Below, piece by piece: positions 46,244 to 57,475 of a DNA stretch of 64,000 nucleotides. The notes beneath the pieces were generated by a model. The model had not been told where the DNA came from, did not search any database, and saw only the letters and a program-made list of their open reading frames with translations. Source of the stretch: Fennellomyces sp. T-0311. Taxonomy: Eukaryota > Mucoromycota > Mucoromycetes > Mucorales > Lichtheimiaceae. The stretch is taken from positions 372,001 to 436,000 of the forward strand of contig JALLLT010000022.1 in NCBI GenBank assembly GCA_025266875.1, read 5' to 3'. Position numbers and translations under genes: made by a program. Each line of letters begins with the position of its first letter. The stretch's first letter is position 1.

Positions 46244-47358
46244 ATGACGACCTCCATTACGCTTCCGTCTGCTTGCGACTTTCACCTTCACTTGCGTCAA
46301 GGTGAAATGATGCAAATGGTGACTCCCAAGGTCGTTGAGGGCGGTGTTTCCGTTGCCTACATTATGGTAATGCATACGTTTGTCGCCACGGTTCTTTTGT
46401 ACTCATAACATAATAGCCCAACACAGTTCCGCCAATCAAGACTACGGACGAAGCGTTGAAATACAAGCAGGAGCTTCAGGCACTTGCACCCCAAGTGACG
46501 TTCTACATGACATTGTACCTGTCACCTGAATTGACAGTTGACGAGATTCGCAAGGCGAGTCGCGCGGGTATTGCAGGTGTCAAGTCTTACCCACGTGGTG
46601 TCACGACGAACAGCGACTCTGGTATCGAATCATACGAAATCTACTATCCCATCTTCCAAGCCATGGAAGAAGAGGGTATGGTCCTCAACCTTCACGGTGA
46701 AATCCCCAGTGATCCCACCAACGATATCTGTGTCATGAACGCCGAAGAACGGTTCCTGCCACAACTTGAAAAGATCCACAAGGCTTTCCCCAAGCTCAAG
46801 ATTGTCCTGGAGCACGCCACCTCAAAGGCTGCTGTGGAAACCGTCAAGCGATGCGGTGATACGGTCGGATGTAGCATCACCGTGCATCATTTGCAACTGA
46901 TTGTCGACGACTGGGCAGGTCAGCCCCATCATTTCTGCAAGCCAGTTGCCAAGTTCCCTCATGATCGCGATGCTCTGCGCAATGTTGTTGCCAGCGGGCA
47001 TCCACGCTTCTTCTTGGGCACTGACTCGGCCCCGCACCCGTGCCATACCAAGGAAACCTCAAAGGCCAATGCCGGCGTGTTCACCACTCCCCTCGTGTTG
47101 CCATACCTGGCCAAGATCTTTGAAGAAATCGGCTGCCTCGACCGCCTCGAGAACTTTGCCTGCCACTTTGGCCGCCAGTTCTATGGCCTTGGTCAGCGTG
47201 AAGGATTTGTTGACCGCGGCGTGACGCTGGTCAAGGAGGAGAACGTTGTTGTTCCTGAGAAATACCCCGTGTCAGCCACCAATGCCAGTGCCGGTGTTGT
47301 CGTTCCATTCTTGACTGGAAAGGATATTGGCTGGAAGATTGCTAGCAACTTTTATTAG
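46244..47358 (+). CDS. URA4: Dihydroorotase, pyrimidine synthesis
   Basis: Cyclises carbamoyl-aspartate to dihydroorotate, the third step of UMP synthesis, in the cytosol. Exons 46244-46366 and 46417-47358 around a 50-base intron, 354 residues, the usual length for the single-function class II enzyme. Zinc ligands: DFHLHLR at the N-terminus, the carboxylated-lysine motif GVKSYPRG, LNLHGE, LEHATSKAA and the catalytic aspartate in LGTDSAPHP. The frame after the intron begins PNTVPPIKTTDEA. It is convergent with QTRT2, with 23 bases between stop codons. Confidence 0.95.
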
Positions 47359-47381
47359 ACTTTGTTTTTGTACATATATAT

Positions 47382-48786
47382 TTAAAGAAATCGGTTCTTC
47401 TTCACTGGACTTCCGAGCGATTCAAAGTCAACTTCATCTTCGTGTCCCTCTTCGCCACTGCGCTCCTTGTCGTGGTTGTACTTTTTCATAAATGCTTCGC
47501 TATCCGCAGTGAACGATTTGCTGTCTATGCTCTTGCGGATGGCAGCCATGAATTCTTCCAGTTGATATACATTATGCATCATTAGCAGTAGTGGGCCAAG
47601 CATTTCGTGTGCGTTGAGCAGGTGGTGGATATAGGCTTTGGTATGAGGCGTGGAGCATGTGTAGCATCCACACGTTGGATCAATCGGCTCGAACGTTTGT
47701 GCGACTTTGGTATCCCAAAGATTGACAGACTTCTCTGGCTTCTCGCCTTCTTTGGGAGGCGCCATGCTTTCACCAAACTTGAACGTGATGGCTCTTCCAC
47801 GCTCGGTGATGCTGAATGCGTAGCTATTGTCAAATAAGTCGATGCCATGAGCGATACCTTGCAATATGCTCTCTACACCTGTGCATGAGAAAACACACAC
47901 TTTCTTTTCCTCGATCCATAAAACATACCAGGCGTGGACAATCCGTAGGCGAGTCTAGGCTTGTTGGTAGGCAAATGTTCAATCGATGTACGGAGGGCTG
48001 GCATGCGTGCTTCAGCAGAGAGTTCAAACCCATTCAATACGAAGCCAGTGACTTCATCTCGCTTTGCTGTTTCAGTAGCGGACCGTGCCCGTTCCTCCGT
48101 ATTGTCAAAGCCGACGACGGGCGCAAATACCGGTGCTGTCGATGACTCCAGACATTCATCCAGCCATCGCAGCGTCCGATCCACTGACTTTTTGATTCGC
48201 TTGGTCTTGACATCTTCGCCCGCCTTGATAATATCCGCAGGCGTGGCGCACCAGTCGGGCTTATATGCCGCCATCGCTTGCTTCCACATATCCGTCGTGA
48301 CTCGTCGTACACCGCCGTGCGTATCCACAGCAACGTATTTTTCGGTGTTGGCCGATACTGGAGCAAGTTTAGCTGCGTCACGCACATCGCAGAATATTAA
48401 TTGGTTCTGAAGAAAAAAGCAGATTGTCAAAAAATGGTTGCGTTTCGACAGTGCGTTGTCATAGTTACAGGTAAATTGATGTACCGATGCAGGCCGTGAG
48501 GGTATTTGAACGACGACGGATCCCTTTGCTCGACACTAAACGATCGTGAGTCTTTTCATATCCGCTTTTATCGCTATCTAAATACATACAAGTGTTCCAG
48601 GGCCACATGGACCATGTCCACTGGCAGCAGTTTGAGATTGTCAGCAATCAAGTGAGGTACGGATCCACGTACGGTGTAGGTCAGACAAGCCGGTGTCTGC
48701 ACTTTCTTGCTCTTGTTGACAAAATGAAGTGTGCCACGGCGTAGTATATTGTCGATCGTAGTTAATTCGAATTGAAGTTGACTCAT
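47382..48786 (-). CDS. QTRT2: Queuine tRNA-ribosyltransferase accessory subunit 2
   Basis: Partner of the catalytic QTRT1 in exchanging guanine-34 for queuine in tRNAs with GUN anticodons. Four exons: 48786 to about 48591, then a short exon ending INLP near 48473, then about 48410 to 47930, then about 47882 to 47382. Splicing joins MSQLQFELTTIDNILRRG to EQRDPSSFKYPHGLHRYIN, then FCDVRDAAKLAPVSA, then LQGIAHGIDLFDNSYA. The zinc-binding motif is intact: CGCYTCSTPHTKAYIHHLL followed by NAHEML. The C-terminus is acidic. Fungi obtain queuine from diet or bacteria, so it works only if queuine is present. A QTRT1 gene is not in this window. Confidence 0.9.
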
Positions 48787-49789
48787 TCTTAGCATTCAAG
48801 ATCAAAGAAAACTGGCTTTCCAAGGTCGCTCTATCAAAAAATTGACGAAAGAGGTCGCTGCGTGACTTGACAACATTTACCCTCTCGACCTACACCCAGG
48901 AACCAGGAACACCGATTCTTTTTGGATCACGTTACTGTTTTGCCACCTTTTGTTCTTCTGATTACCGATTAAGCTTTAGTGCTGGGCTGATACGCCATTA
49001 GCTCCAGCATGTATCCATTATTAGCTCTTTCCCCCTATAGGTGGTGTCTAGTTAGTAGCAGTACGTACGGCGGGAAGCTTGGGCGTAGCTCACAAAGAGA
49101 AAAGAGAAGCATACATCAACTTTGTACAATTTGCTAAGTGATGATTAATTGAAGTACATAATGCGAACGGTCACGTTAACAACACAGATCAGCCTAGAGT
49201 CCTTTGCTGTATTTCACCGGTAGTAATTACATAAAGGTCTATCGATGAAATGGTTGATGTGGTCGCCGAGGTGACGAATCCATCACAAGCTCTCTTTGTA
49301 TGCATCACTTGTATCAAGATTTATTGCTGTCTAGTGCTTTGTGTATATTATGGTATCATGTTAAACCAGTCGCTATAGACTGCCATATCCACGGAAAATA
49401 TTTGAATGAAAAAGTGCCGCTGTTAAGGATAAAATTAGACTAGTTTGATTTAATCGACATACCTTCTGTTGGCCATCTTAATATGCGTCATAGTATGTTC
49501 TGATTGTGCCAAGTTACCGCTCATTATGTAATAAAGTAATTAAGCAACCTGAAGCCTGGAATAACGGGATATAGTTGCTTCAAAAGGTAAGTCAATTTAT
49601 TCAGCACATGAAATTTGGGAAATTACAGTACTGCTTATACAGTCCCACACGATCAAGTAAAAAAATATACGTACTTCAATGCGTCTTTTTCATAAATCAC
49701 GCTTATTGATGCTCCTTGGTATGTACTGTCAGTAAAAAAGGATCTTATAACAATAAAAAAAAAGATCAGATCAAAAAAGAATGTACAAA
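48787..49789. other. Intergenic, no gene recognised
   Basis: About 1 kb between the QTRT2 start and the transposase relic. AT-rich with stops in all frames. It presumably carries the QTRT2 promoter and the left end of the transposon; I could not fix the terminal repeat. Confidence 0.5.
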
Positions 49790-50857
49790 TTAATATTTCG
49801 TGTGCTGTCCCCTAGCTTTTATCACGGCTTTGCATCGCTTAGGCATGCTGTCAACAAGCATCCTTGCGAAATCGAACGAAAGTTTGCCCCATTCTTCTTG
49901 TAAACAGGCCTTCAACTGCTCTCTGTTCTTGATAGAGACTCTGCGCTTCTGAACACGCGTATCCAAAGCCCTCTAAACATTCTCGATCGGGTTGAGGTCA
50001 GGACTTTGTGCTGGCTAAAATGAAAAGCCTCGCATCCCACACTATCGCTTAAACCACGTCGTGTAGCTACCGGTATGGCTGCTGGTGCCATCCTCCTGGA
50101 AGATAAACGTCCTACCATTTTCGGCTTCGGTCTTGCTTATGTATGGAATCAAGTGCTTGGCCAGGCACTTCACATAAGCATCTTGATCTACGATGCCGTC
50201 CATAATCACCAGCGGACCAAAACCTCCAGCCCAAAAGCAGCCCCATACCATCAACGAGCCCTTTCCAAACTTTTCTACGGTAGCAACATAACGTGCCTGG
50301 TAACGTTCACCATTGCGTTGTATAACGCGAGCACCTCCGTCATTACCGACAACCGTGAATCTTGATTCATCAGACCAAATGATGTTGCTCCATTGGTTGG
50401 CCGTCAAAGGCTTGTACATATGGGTCCAGGCAAGACGTCTAACCATATGTCTCTTGGTCAGTCTTGGCTTACGAGCTGGCGAACGTGAATTGAAGCCAGC
50501 AAGCTTCAGGCACCCAATCACTGTGTTCCGGTGCACGCTGATGTCGATGTGTGCAAGACTGGCTTGGTGAACACGGTATGGCGCGAATGGTTCCCTGTAT
50601 GCACTGAATTGGAGCGCCCTTACTCCCCTCTTGATAAGCTTGGGAGGTCTTCCACTTCTTGAAGCATTGTCATTCGACCCAGTTTCATTATATTTATTAA
50701 CGGTATGGTTGACAGTGCTGCGGTTTATGCCCAAATCATCCGAAATGAACCGGTCACTTTTGCCAGCCTTGTGCACACCGATGATGAGACATTTTTCGAA
50801 ATCTTTGTGCTCTTTGCAAATTCCTGGAGGGCCGTTTGTTATATTTGTAAGTGGCAT
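49790..50857 (-). pseudogene. Tc1/mariner-type transposase, full length but with three TAG stops
   Basis: The minus-strand frame runs from 50857 to a TAA at 49790 (355 codons, the usual transposase length) without a frameshift. TAG codons interrupt it at 50044-50042, 50017-50015 and 49975-49973. Domain evidence: an N-terminal helix-turn-helix region (ISDDLGINRSTVNHTVNKYN), a Gly-Arg-Pro-Pro-rich linker, catalytic motif WSDESRF, a second Asp in FQEDGTSSHTG, and PAQSPDLNPIENV supplying the Glu about 36 residues later. The usual NVW after NPIE is interrupted by one TAG. It is thus probably inactive. Terminal inverted repeats were not found with confidence. The first ATG may not be the native start. 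Confidence 0.85.
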
Positions 50858-52928
50858 TGTATAGTTTGAAAGAGAGACGTGTCAAAACTTGAAAAACAAA
50901 AAAGTGCATTGTTTTTTATTTCTGCTTCCAAATATGGGATGGACATGTGGACTGTGCACCGAGACTGTTTTTTGTTGAAACGGAGCCTCAAAAAAGGTAT
51001 AAAAGGAGGGCAGAATTTGTAGTTATGTCCCTCGGTTCCCTCTGCAGGATCTGTACGGTGCCAGCCGCTCGTTGTTTCCAATTTTCATCCATATGAGGGT
51101 AACTGAGGGTGTTAATTGAAGGGTATATGTTATATTTTTACAAATCGGTTGAAAAAGAGCTTATGCTACAATCGAAATACCAGCTTGTGTTAACTCATAG
51201 GCTAGTCTCATTTTTTGCAGAATGAGCATCCAATTTTTTCCTATATATATGGCCTGTCTTGGTAAAACAAGATGGGCCTTTTTTTAGTATATTTGTTCAA
51301 AGTAATAAACACGTGCGAAGTAATGACATTCCACTGAAACTTGTCCCAAAGAACACTGAAAAGATCCGCTGCAGCTGGTCAATCAACAGTAGAATGTTAT
51401 AACGATGAGATTCTGTCAATGGTGTACCGCCGTGTTCAGGCAGCGTGAACAAGGATCGCATTGTCTGTAAAACTTAAAAGCAGACACATTTGAATGAACT
51501 AGTTGCTTGGGAAATACAAGCGAGCCACTGCACACAGCGTATCTTTTTACGCTCACCAAACTGCCGTGTACCTCTGACAATTCGTCATGACACTCAACCT
51601 CCGCCTCTCATTGCTGCCACTCCAGATTCAAATTAGTATCCTGTGTAAATTTCCATTCCATGAATGCATGCGGCCAAGTTCTGTGTGCAGGATGTGGGCA
51701 AGTGCAGAGCTATCTAAAGGCGCGTAAGTAAAGAAACAGTTATACTTGTTACTGCTATAATTTGGGGTTTGATATAGCTACTTTGTATTTTAAGAGAGGC
51801 CCGGTGTGGAGGTAATAAATGCTTGTTGGGCATATAAACTCTTGGAGCCTGCTGGTTGATCGGCTTTGAAAGTTCGTCATGACTAGTGCTTGTTTTGAAT
51901 CTCCTAGGCAGCATCATAAAGGTATATTTTCACCAAGACTTTTACTCTTAAGCAAAAACGGTAACGAGTTCAACTATTCATTGTACGCGATGACTTTCAT
52001 CTTTTTATTCAGCAACATCAGCTTCCCTATACGTAGCGACAAGAAGCTAGAGGGAAGATCACTGCAACAATAGAGTTTCAAAAGCGCAATGTCAGTTCCG
52101 GAGAGTGACCTTGGGAAATCTAGTATGAGACCATTGTTGTGACGACATATTTCTCCACCAAACTTTATGTCGCAGTACTTTGGAGTCCGTGTACTAGCAA
52201 TCGCCAACAGAGTCGCTGCTTTTCCTTTGGATCGAGAGAGCTTACCCTTCGTCCCAATTGTAGACATTATAGATGATGTAATTTCTCCGAATAATATACC
52301 TTTATCTGAAAGAAACCAAAGCAGCATACCTGGGATTCTTCCTATCCGTCACTGTAGCACTACGGAATGTGGACAGTAGGAAATTTAATTGTAGGCAGTT
52401 TTATAGATAATGTCTTTTACGTATGAAACTGTATCGGATTCATAGCATCATTAAGGCCGGCACCAGTCATGAAGGAGCACATGTATTGCTGGGCATGACA
52501 TTGTGTATCACTTAATCGAACGGTATTAGAGCAAATAGATGATCGTCCGTTGACGTTAATATGTAGGAGTTAAAATAAGAAATCTATAGAAGATCATTCT
52601 TATTTTTACCAGAACCGATCATTAAAAACATTTTTGTTAGTAACAAAACTCCAATGTAGGAGACTGGTAGTCATGCTGACTCGTTGCAAAGCGTTGTTTT
52701 TAAACAGAATTCTGGACGGTGTCGTTCAATAACGTAAAATGGCTAAACAAGTGCACGGCAGCCTGTGGTTTATCCAGCTTCGTCTAGAATTAGCGTAATG
52801 TAACTGACTGTACCAATGTATGAAGGAACTGAAATTATAAGATCCGAGAGAAAGAGTATAAAAGGCCCGGGATTAGACAGAGAAAGACCAGCAACAAACA
52901 TAATATTTTCTGCAAATCGGGGCAAACC
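50858..52928. other. Intergenic 2 kb, right flank of transposon
   Basis: Contains a plus-strand TATA-like sequence (GGTATAAAAGGAGG near 51000) without a recognised gene after it. A minus-strand frame at 51974-52327 has modest protein-like composition (GTKGKLSRSKGKAATLLAIA) but no family. Otherwise AT-rich with no gene supported. Confidence 0.45.
52857..52864 (+). promoter_or_regulatory. TATA box of the small secreted protein gene
   Basis: TATAAAAG lies 72 bases upstream of the start codon at 52929, a good core-promoter distance in fungi. Confidence 0.55.
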
Positions 52929-53282
52929 ATGCAACGTGTTGCTGTCTTTTTTACTGCGACTCTTTTGGCCTTCTGCTTTCTGACGGTCCAAGCTCTCCCA
53001 CTTCAGAAAAGGGCGCTCGAAACACGACAAATACATTCCCCCGACCTCTTTGAGGATATACCCGACGTCGGTGTCGATGGAGTGGATAAGCAAGGCGTTG
53101 ATAATAGTGTAGATAACCTAGATGTCGATGGAGAAGTGAGGAATAATCTACCCAATACTACAGTGATCGAGGAATCCAGTAGCCACGGTGGCATTCTCAA
53201 CGGTTTACTTGGCTCAGTGGGTGGTCTACTTGGTTCACTATTTGGCCCAGTTGGTGGCGCATACAGCGGTGGCCGTGCCTAA
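52929..53282 (+). CDS. Small secreted protein with Kex2-type processing site
   Basis: Intronless gene of 117 residues. It has a clear signal peptide (MQRVAVFFTATLLAFCFLTV, cleavage after about ALP or QALP). A dibasic Lys-Arg follows immediately in LPLQKRALETRQ, the kind cut by Kex2. The middle is acidic with repeating Asp-Val units (DVGVDGVDKQGVDNSVDNLD). One N-glycosylation sequon (NTT) follows. The C-terminus is a glycine- and leucine-rich segment (GILNGLLGSVGGLLGSLFGP). No cysteines. I do not recognise the family; candidate roles are a wall-associated peptide, a signalling peptide or an effector, all inference. Confidence 0.72.
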   Translation: MQRVAVFFTATLLAFCFLTVQALPLQKRALETRQIHSPDLFEDIPDVGVDGVDKQGVDNSVDNLDVDGEVRNNLPNTTVIEESSSHGGILNGLLGSVGGLLGSLFGPVGGAYSGGRA

Positions 53283-55276
53283 GTGGTAGTTAATTAGTTG
53301 TGCACTCGATATATGATTTTATCCAATCCGTGGTCAGCCAGATAAATGCGAATCGCCTAACGGATGAAGTGATTATATTTCTCTGTAACTTACAGTATAA
53401 AATAAAGTGGATTTGAATCTGCACCCCACTTATATTATGCTTACGGCAAGGAGGAGCAAAAAAGCAGCTGAGACGACTAGTTAAGTATTTGTGCTACCTC
53501 AATGTAAGACAATACGATGGTACGTGCGGTATCCAAATACTCCAGTGGCACCTCTCCCTTTGCCCTTTGGCTAAATAACCATTAACATCTTGAACGGTGC
53601 TGCTTTTTATTTTGACTGTGTATCAATTGGCAAGATAAAACTTGGTATGAAATAAGTCCTGCTTATGTCTGTGTGCCTAATGAACATGGTTTACCCGTAA
53701 TAAGATAGAATTCACTGTGGTTGAAAAGTGTGGGGGAAACGATATGATTATTTTGCCGAAGTTACTAAGCGTCCTGCATTTGGTCACAAAAGTACTGCGA
53801 CTCTGTCGAATATTGTTGCCTCTTTGGATTTCCTGTTGAAAGAGATGATTGCTCGCGACTATGTACAGGACAATTTATGAGAATTATACTGGATAGATAA
53901 ACAATGGTATGCGTGATCAAAGAAATCGTCAGAAAGAGGCGGATAAAATGAGACTTTTTCCGCAGGCACGGATAACGATCCGAAAGGAAAATCTGGGGAA
54001 CGGAAGATGATGTGTGTGAGTTTTCAAATTTCGGGGGTGGGACACTCACCATATTCAGCCATCACACTTGAGGTTCCGTCTCTGACGAGAGTGTGCACTT
54101 TAATAGCTAGCTCAGTTCACTTGAAAGAGCAGCTATTAGCGCCGATGGCTGCTTGGTCCGACTGAAAGTGCCAACCACTGTAATCGTTATATATTTTACT
54201 GAACTTAAACGATTGTCAGCTGCACACTGGCTTCTTAATATACGCGGTATTGACTGAAAGCGTTACAGTGGTCTTTTAAGTACTATTTAGCATCTATAAT
54301 TAAGCAATACAACGGAATTTGGTGTTCATATTAACTCATCGGAACTTACACCAACACAGCGTATCTCACTAAATAAACTATTCAAAGTTTACATTCGATG
54401 GACAATACGTACCATGGTTACATTAACAGGAGAACATTTGAAACAGAGTTGTAGCACTGTATCAAGAAAGCAAAATCACAATTTATACTTAATGGACACC
54501 CATACATAGTCAGGTTATGCATCGCAACTTTATGGATCGCGTTGTGATCCATAGACTTTGCCATAGAAGATCCTCCAGCTGATGCACAGATTTGATCGCA
54601 CCTTGACATTGCGGCTGATCTCAAGCTCCATGTTTGGCAGATAAAGCCGGATGAAATCGGTAAAAGATTGGTAATGGTAGATGATTGCATGCAATGACCG
54701 ATTGGACAAAGGCTGTCAAATCACGGTGAAGCCAATCTTGGCGCTACGGAAAACCGCAAAATATAATTGTATCCATGGATACGGCTGGCGCTTGCTGGAT
54801 GAGGATATACCACGATGCACTTTTGTCTTTTTTAATTGATCTTCTATACACAATGGTAGCTGTAGCTGAAAAATATGCTGAACCCATATGAACCTGAAAG
54901 TAGCTTTTGGTCCCCCAAAGTACATCAATGGCAATGGGTGATGATATTATCCGTAACCGGAGGCCATTCCCACGCATTATAAAGGGATCAAAAAATTATT
55001 TGCGGTCACATATTGGCTAGACAGTGATCACCAGTGGGAATTGCCGGATAATTTGTTGCTGTTGATCGCCTCACTTCCATGGATGAAATATTTAACTTCC
55101 ACTGACTAAACTCCCACCATTCATTTTTACCGCCCCCACATAAACGATTCAGGGTCGGTTAATGCTTTCCCGTGCGATATGCGTTACACAAACTTCCCCA
55201 GAAAACGTCAATTATTTAAAAAGAACCGCTTCAACACTGAAACTTACCTTTTTTTCATTTCCCCAACAAACAAAAA
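53283..55276. other. Intergenic 2 kb, no gene recognised
   Basis: Between the secreted-protein gene and the acyl-CoA synthetase. Short frames on both strands show no domain. The T/C-rich stretch near 55240-55265 is likely part of the synthetase promoter. Confidence 0.5.
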
Positions 55277-57240
55277 ATGATTTTCACATCGCCGTTCCAG
55301 ACTGTCGAAGAGCCACAATGCAATGTGATGGAGTTCTTGTTCAAGAACCGCTTCGACATCCCAGACAAGCGACCTTTGTTCATCGACGCACTCACCGGTG
55401 AAAAGCTCACTTATGGCGATTTTAAGGACCAAGTTCTTCAGTTTGCAGCTGGCCTGCAAGATAAGCTTGGCTTCCAGAAGGGTGATGTTTGCTTAATTTA
55501 CGCACCAAACGACGTATGTATACACCGAGCGATTGATAAGGACGAGCAGCTAGACTGACATCACCACTATCATAGTACAAGTACGTTATTCCCTTGATGG
55601 GAGCCGTTGCCGCTGGTGGTGCAGCTTCCCCTGCCAACCCCAACTACACTCCACGCGAACTTGTGCACCAGCTGACGTTGACGGAGGCCAAAGTGATGAT
55701 CGTGTCCCCTGAGAACATTGATAATGCCTTGGAGGCGGCTGACCAAGTTGGTTTGCCACACGATCGGATTTTTGTGTTCGGATATAAGGCCGTGAGAGGT
55801 TGCCTTCCGTTCCTGGCATTGATGGGTTCACGTCGTGCCGAAATTGTCAAGTTCACACCCGCCGAAGCCAAGGAAAGCACCGCCTACTTGTGCTTCTCGT
55901 CCGGTACCACGGGTCCCAGCAAAGGTGTCATGACTACCCACGCCAACATGGCCGTCAATATTCTTCAGTACTACGCTGCTGACGGTCCTTTCATTGATGG
56001 CAGCAAGGACAGCACGTTTGTCACTTTACCATTCTTCCACGTCTTTGCCTTGACCAACATTTTGCATGTTGCATTGTACTGCGGTTTGCCCGTTTACGTC
56101 ATGAAGAGATTTCATCTTGAACGTGTCTGCCAACTGATCCAGAACAAGAAGATCAACTTTGCATACCTCGTTCCACCGATTTTGTTGCAGATTTGCAAGG
56201 AACCCGTTGCTCAGAAGTACGATTTGTCTTCCCTGCGATGGATTATGAGTGCCGCCGCCCCTCTGGGTCCCGAGCTCCTCCAGTCACTCAAGATACGTTT
56301 ACCTACTACTTCGGTCAAGCAGGCTTATGGTCTTACTGAGACTACTCCTGTTGCTGTTATTGAGACCCCCGATAACACCAAGCAAGGTAATTTAGGCTCA
56401 GGAACGGATACAAAAGGGGAAGAAGCGACTAATAAGCATATAGGTTCGGTTGGCTTCTTGTGCCCCAACATGACTGCCAAGCTTGTGAACGAGGATGGCA
56501 AAGGTAAATGGAAGCACATGGAGCCGGAAAAAGAATAACTTTTACTTATCGGGCCATTATGTTAGAGGTCGGCTTTGACGAGCGGGGTGAAATTTGGCTC
56601 AAGGGTCCCAACGTTATGAAGGTTAGTTTAGAAGTAATCATGATTGAAGTGTATCCTCAGCTGATTGGATTTTTGAAAGGGATACATCCGAAACCCTGAA
56701 GCTACAGCTGAATGCATTGACAAGGACGGTTATTTCCACACTGGCGATGTTGGTATCGTTGACAAGACTGGTCGATTCTATATTGTTGATCGTCTCAAGG
56801 AGTTGATCAAGTACAAGGGCTTCCAGGTACCACCTGCAGAGCTTGAATCTATTCTGGTAAGCATATCTGACGCCAAGCATTCGAAAAAAGTTGGGAATAA
56901 AAGCTTAACAATGAATGACGTTAATCTATAGCTGAAATCACCCGATGTGGCCGATTGTGCCGTCATTGGCGTATATGACCCTAACCAAGCAACCGAGCTT
57001 CCAACCGCCTATATTAAGGCAATGCCGAACGTACCGTGTTCCCAGGAAACTGCCGACCGTATCAAGAAGTTTGTTGCAGATCAGGTGGTTCCGTATAAGC
57101 AACTGCGCGGTCTTGAATTCATTGATGCCATCCCCAAGAGTGAGTCCGGCAAAATCCTTCGACGTGTCTTGCGTGATGCCGCACAGAAGGCTGTGAAGGA
57201 TAAGATTGCTACTGAAACGGAAACGCGTGCTCGCTTGTAA
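55277..57240 (+). CDS. Acyl-CoA synthetase, 4-coumarate-CoA ligase-like, peroxisomal signal
   Basis: Adenylate-forming enzyme that activates a carboxylic acid with ATP and CoA. Exons 55277-55513, 55576-56386, 56444-56503, 56566-56621, 56680-56856, 56932-57240, 549 residues; introns 57-75 bases. Motifs: the P-loop [44 protein letters not shown] with [17 protein letters not shown], and the C-terminal catalytic lysine in [11 protein letters not shown]. The last three residues are ARL, an accepted PTS1 variant, suggesting peroxisomal import and a role in fatty-acid or aromatic-acid breakdown. 4CL-like enzymes in fungi do not usually make lignin precursors, so the substrate is unknown. Confidence 0.93.
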
Positions 57241-57475
57241 TTACTATTATATCCCCATCATCCATTCACTTCCCTTATTCCACCGCTAGTTGCTTTTGTA
57301 CCATAGTTCTCGTTCGTTCCTTATATATAAAAACCACAATATATAGAACAATTAGACACCATATGCATTATGAGCACATATACCGGCTCAAAGAGTCGGT
57401 AAAAATCGAGTTCATAACCTGTTTCTCAAACATCTCTCTTTTTTTTCCTTTCCACGTAACTAATTTTCATTTATT

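Noticed and set aside
51000..51100. TATA-like sequence as promoter of a new gene
   Set aside because: Only a short frame follows, with no domain; it may be a relic promoter in the transposon flank.
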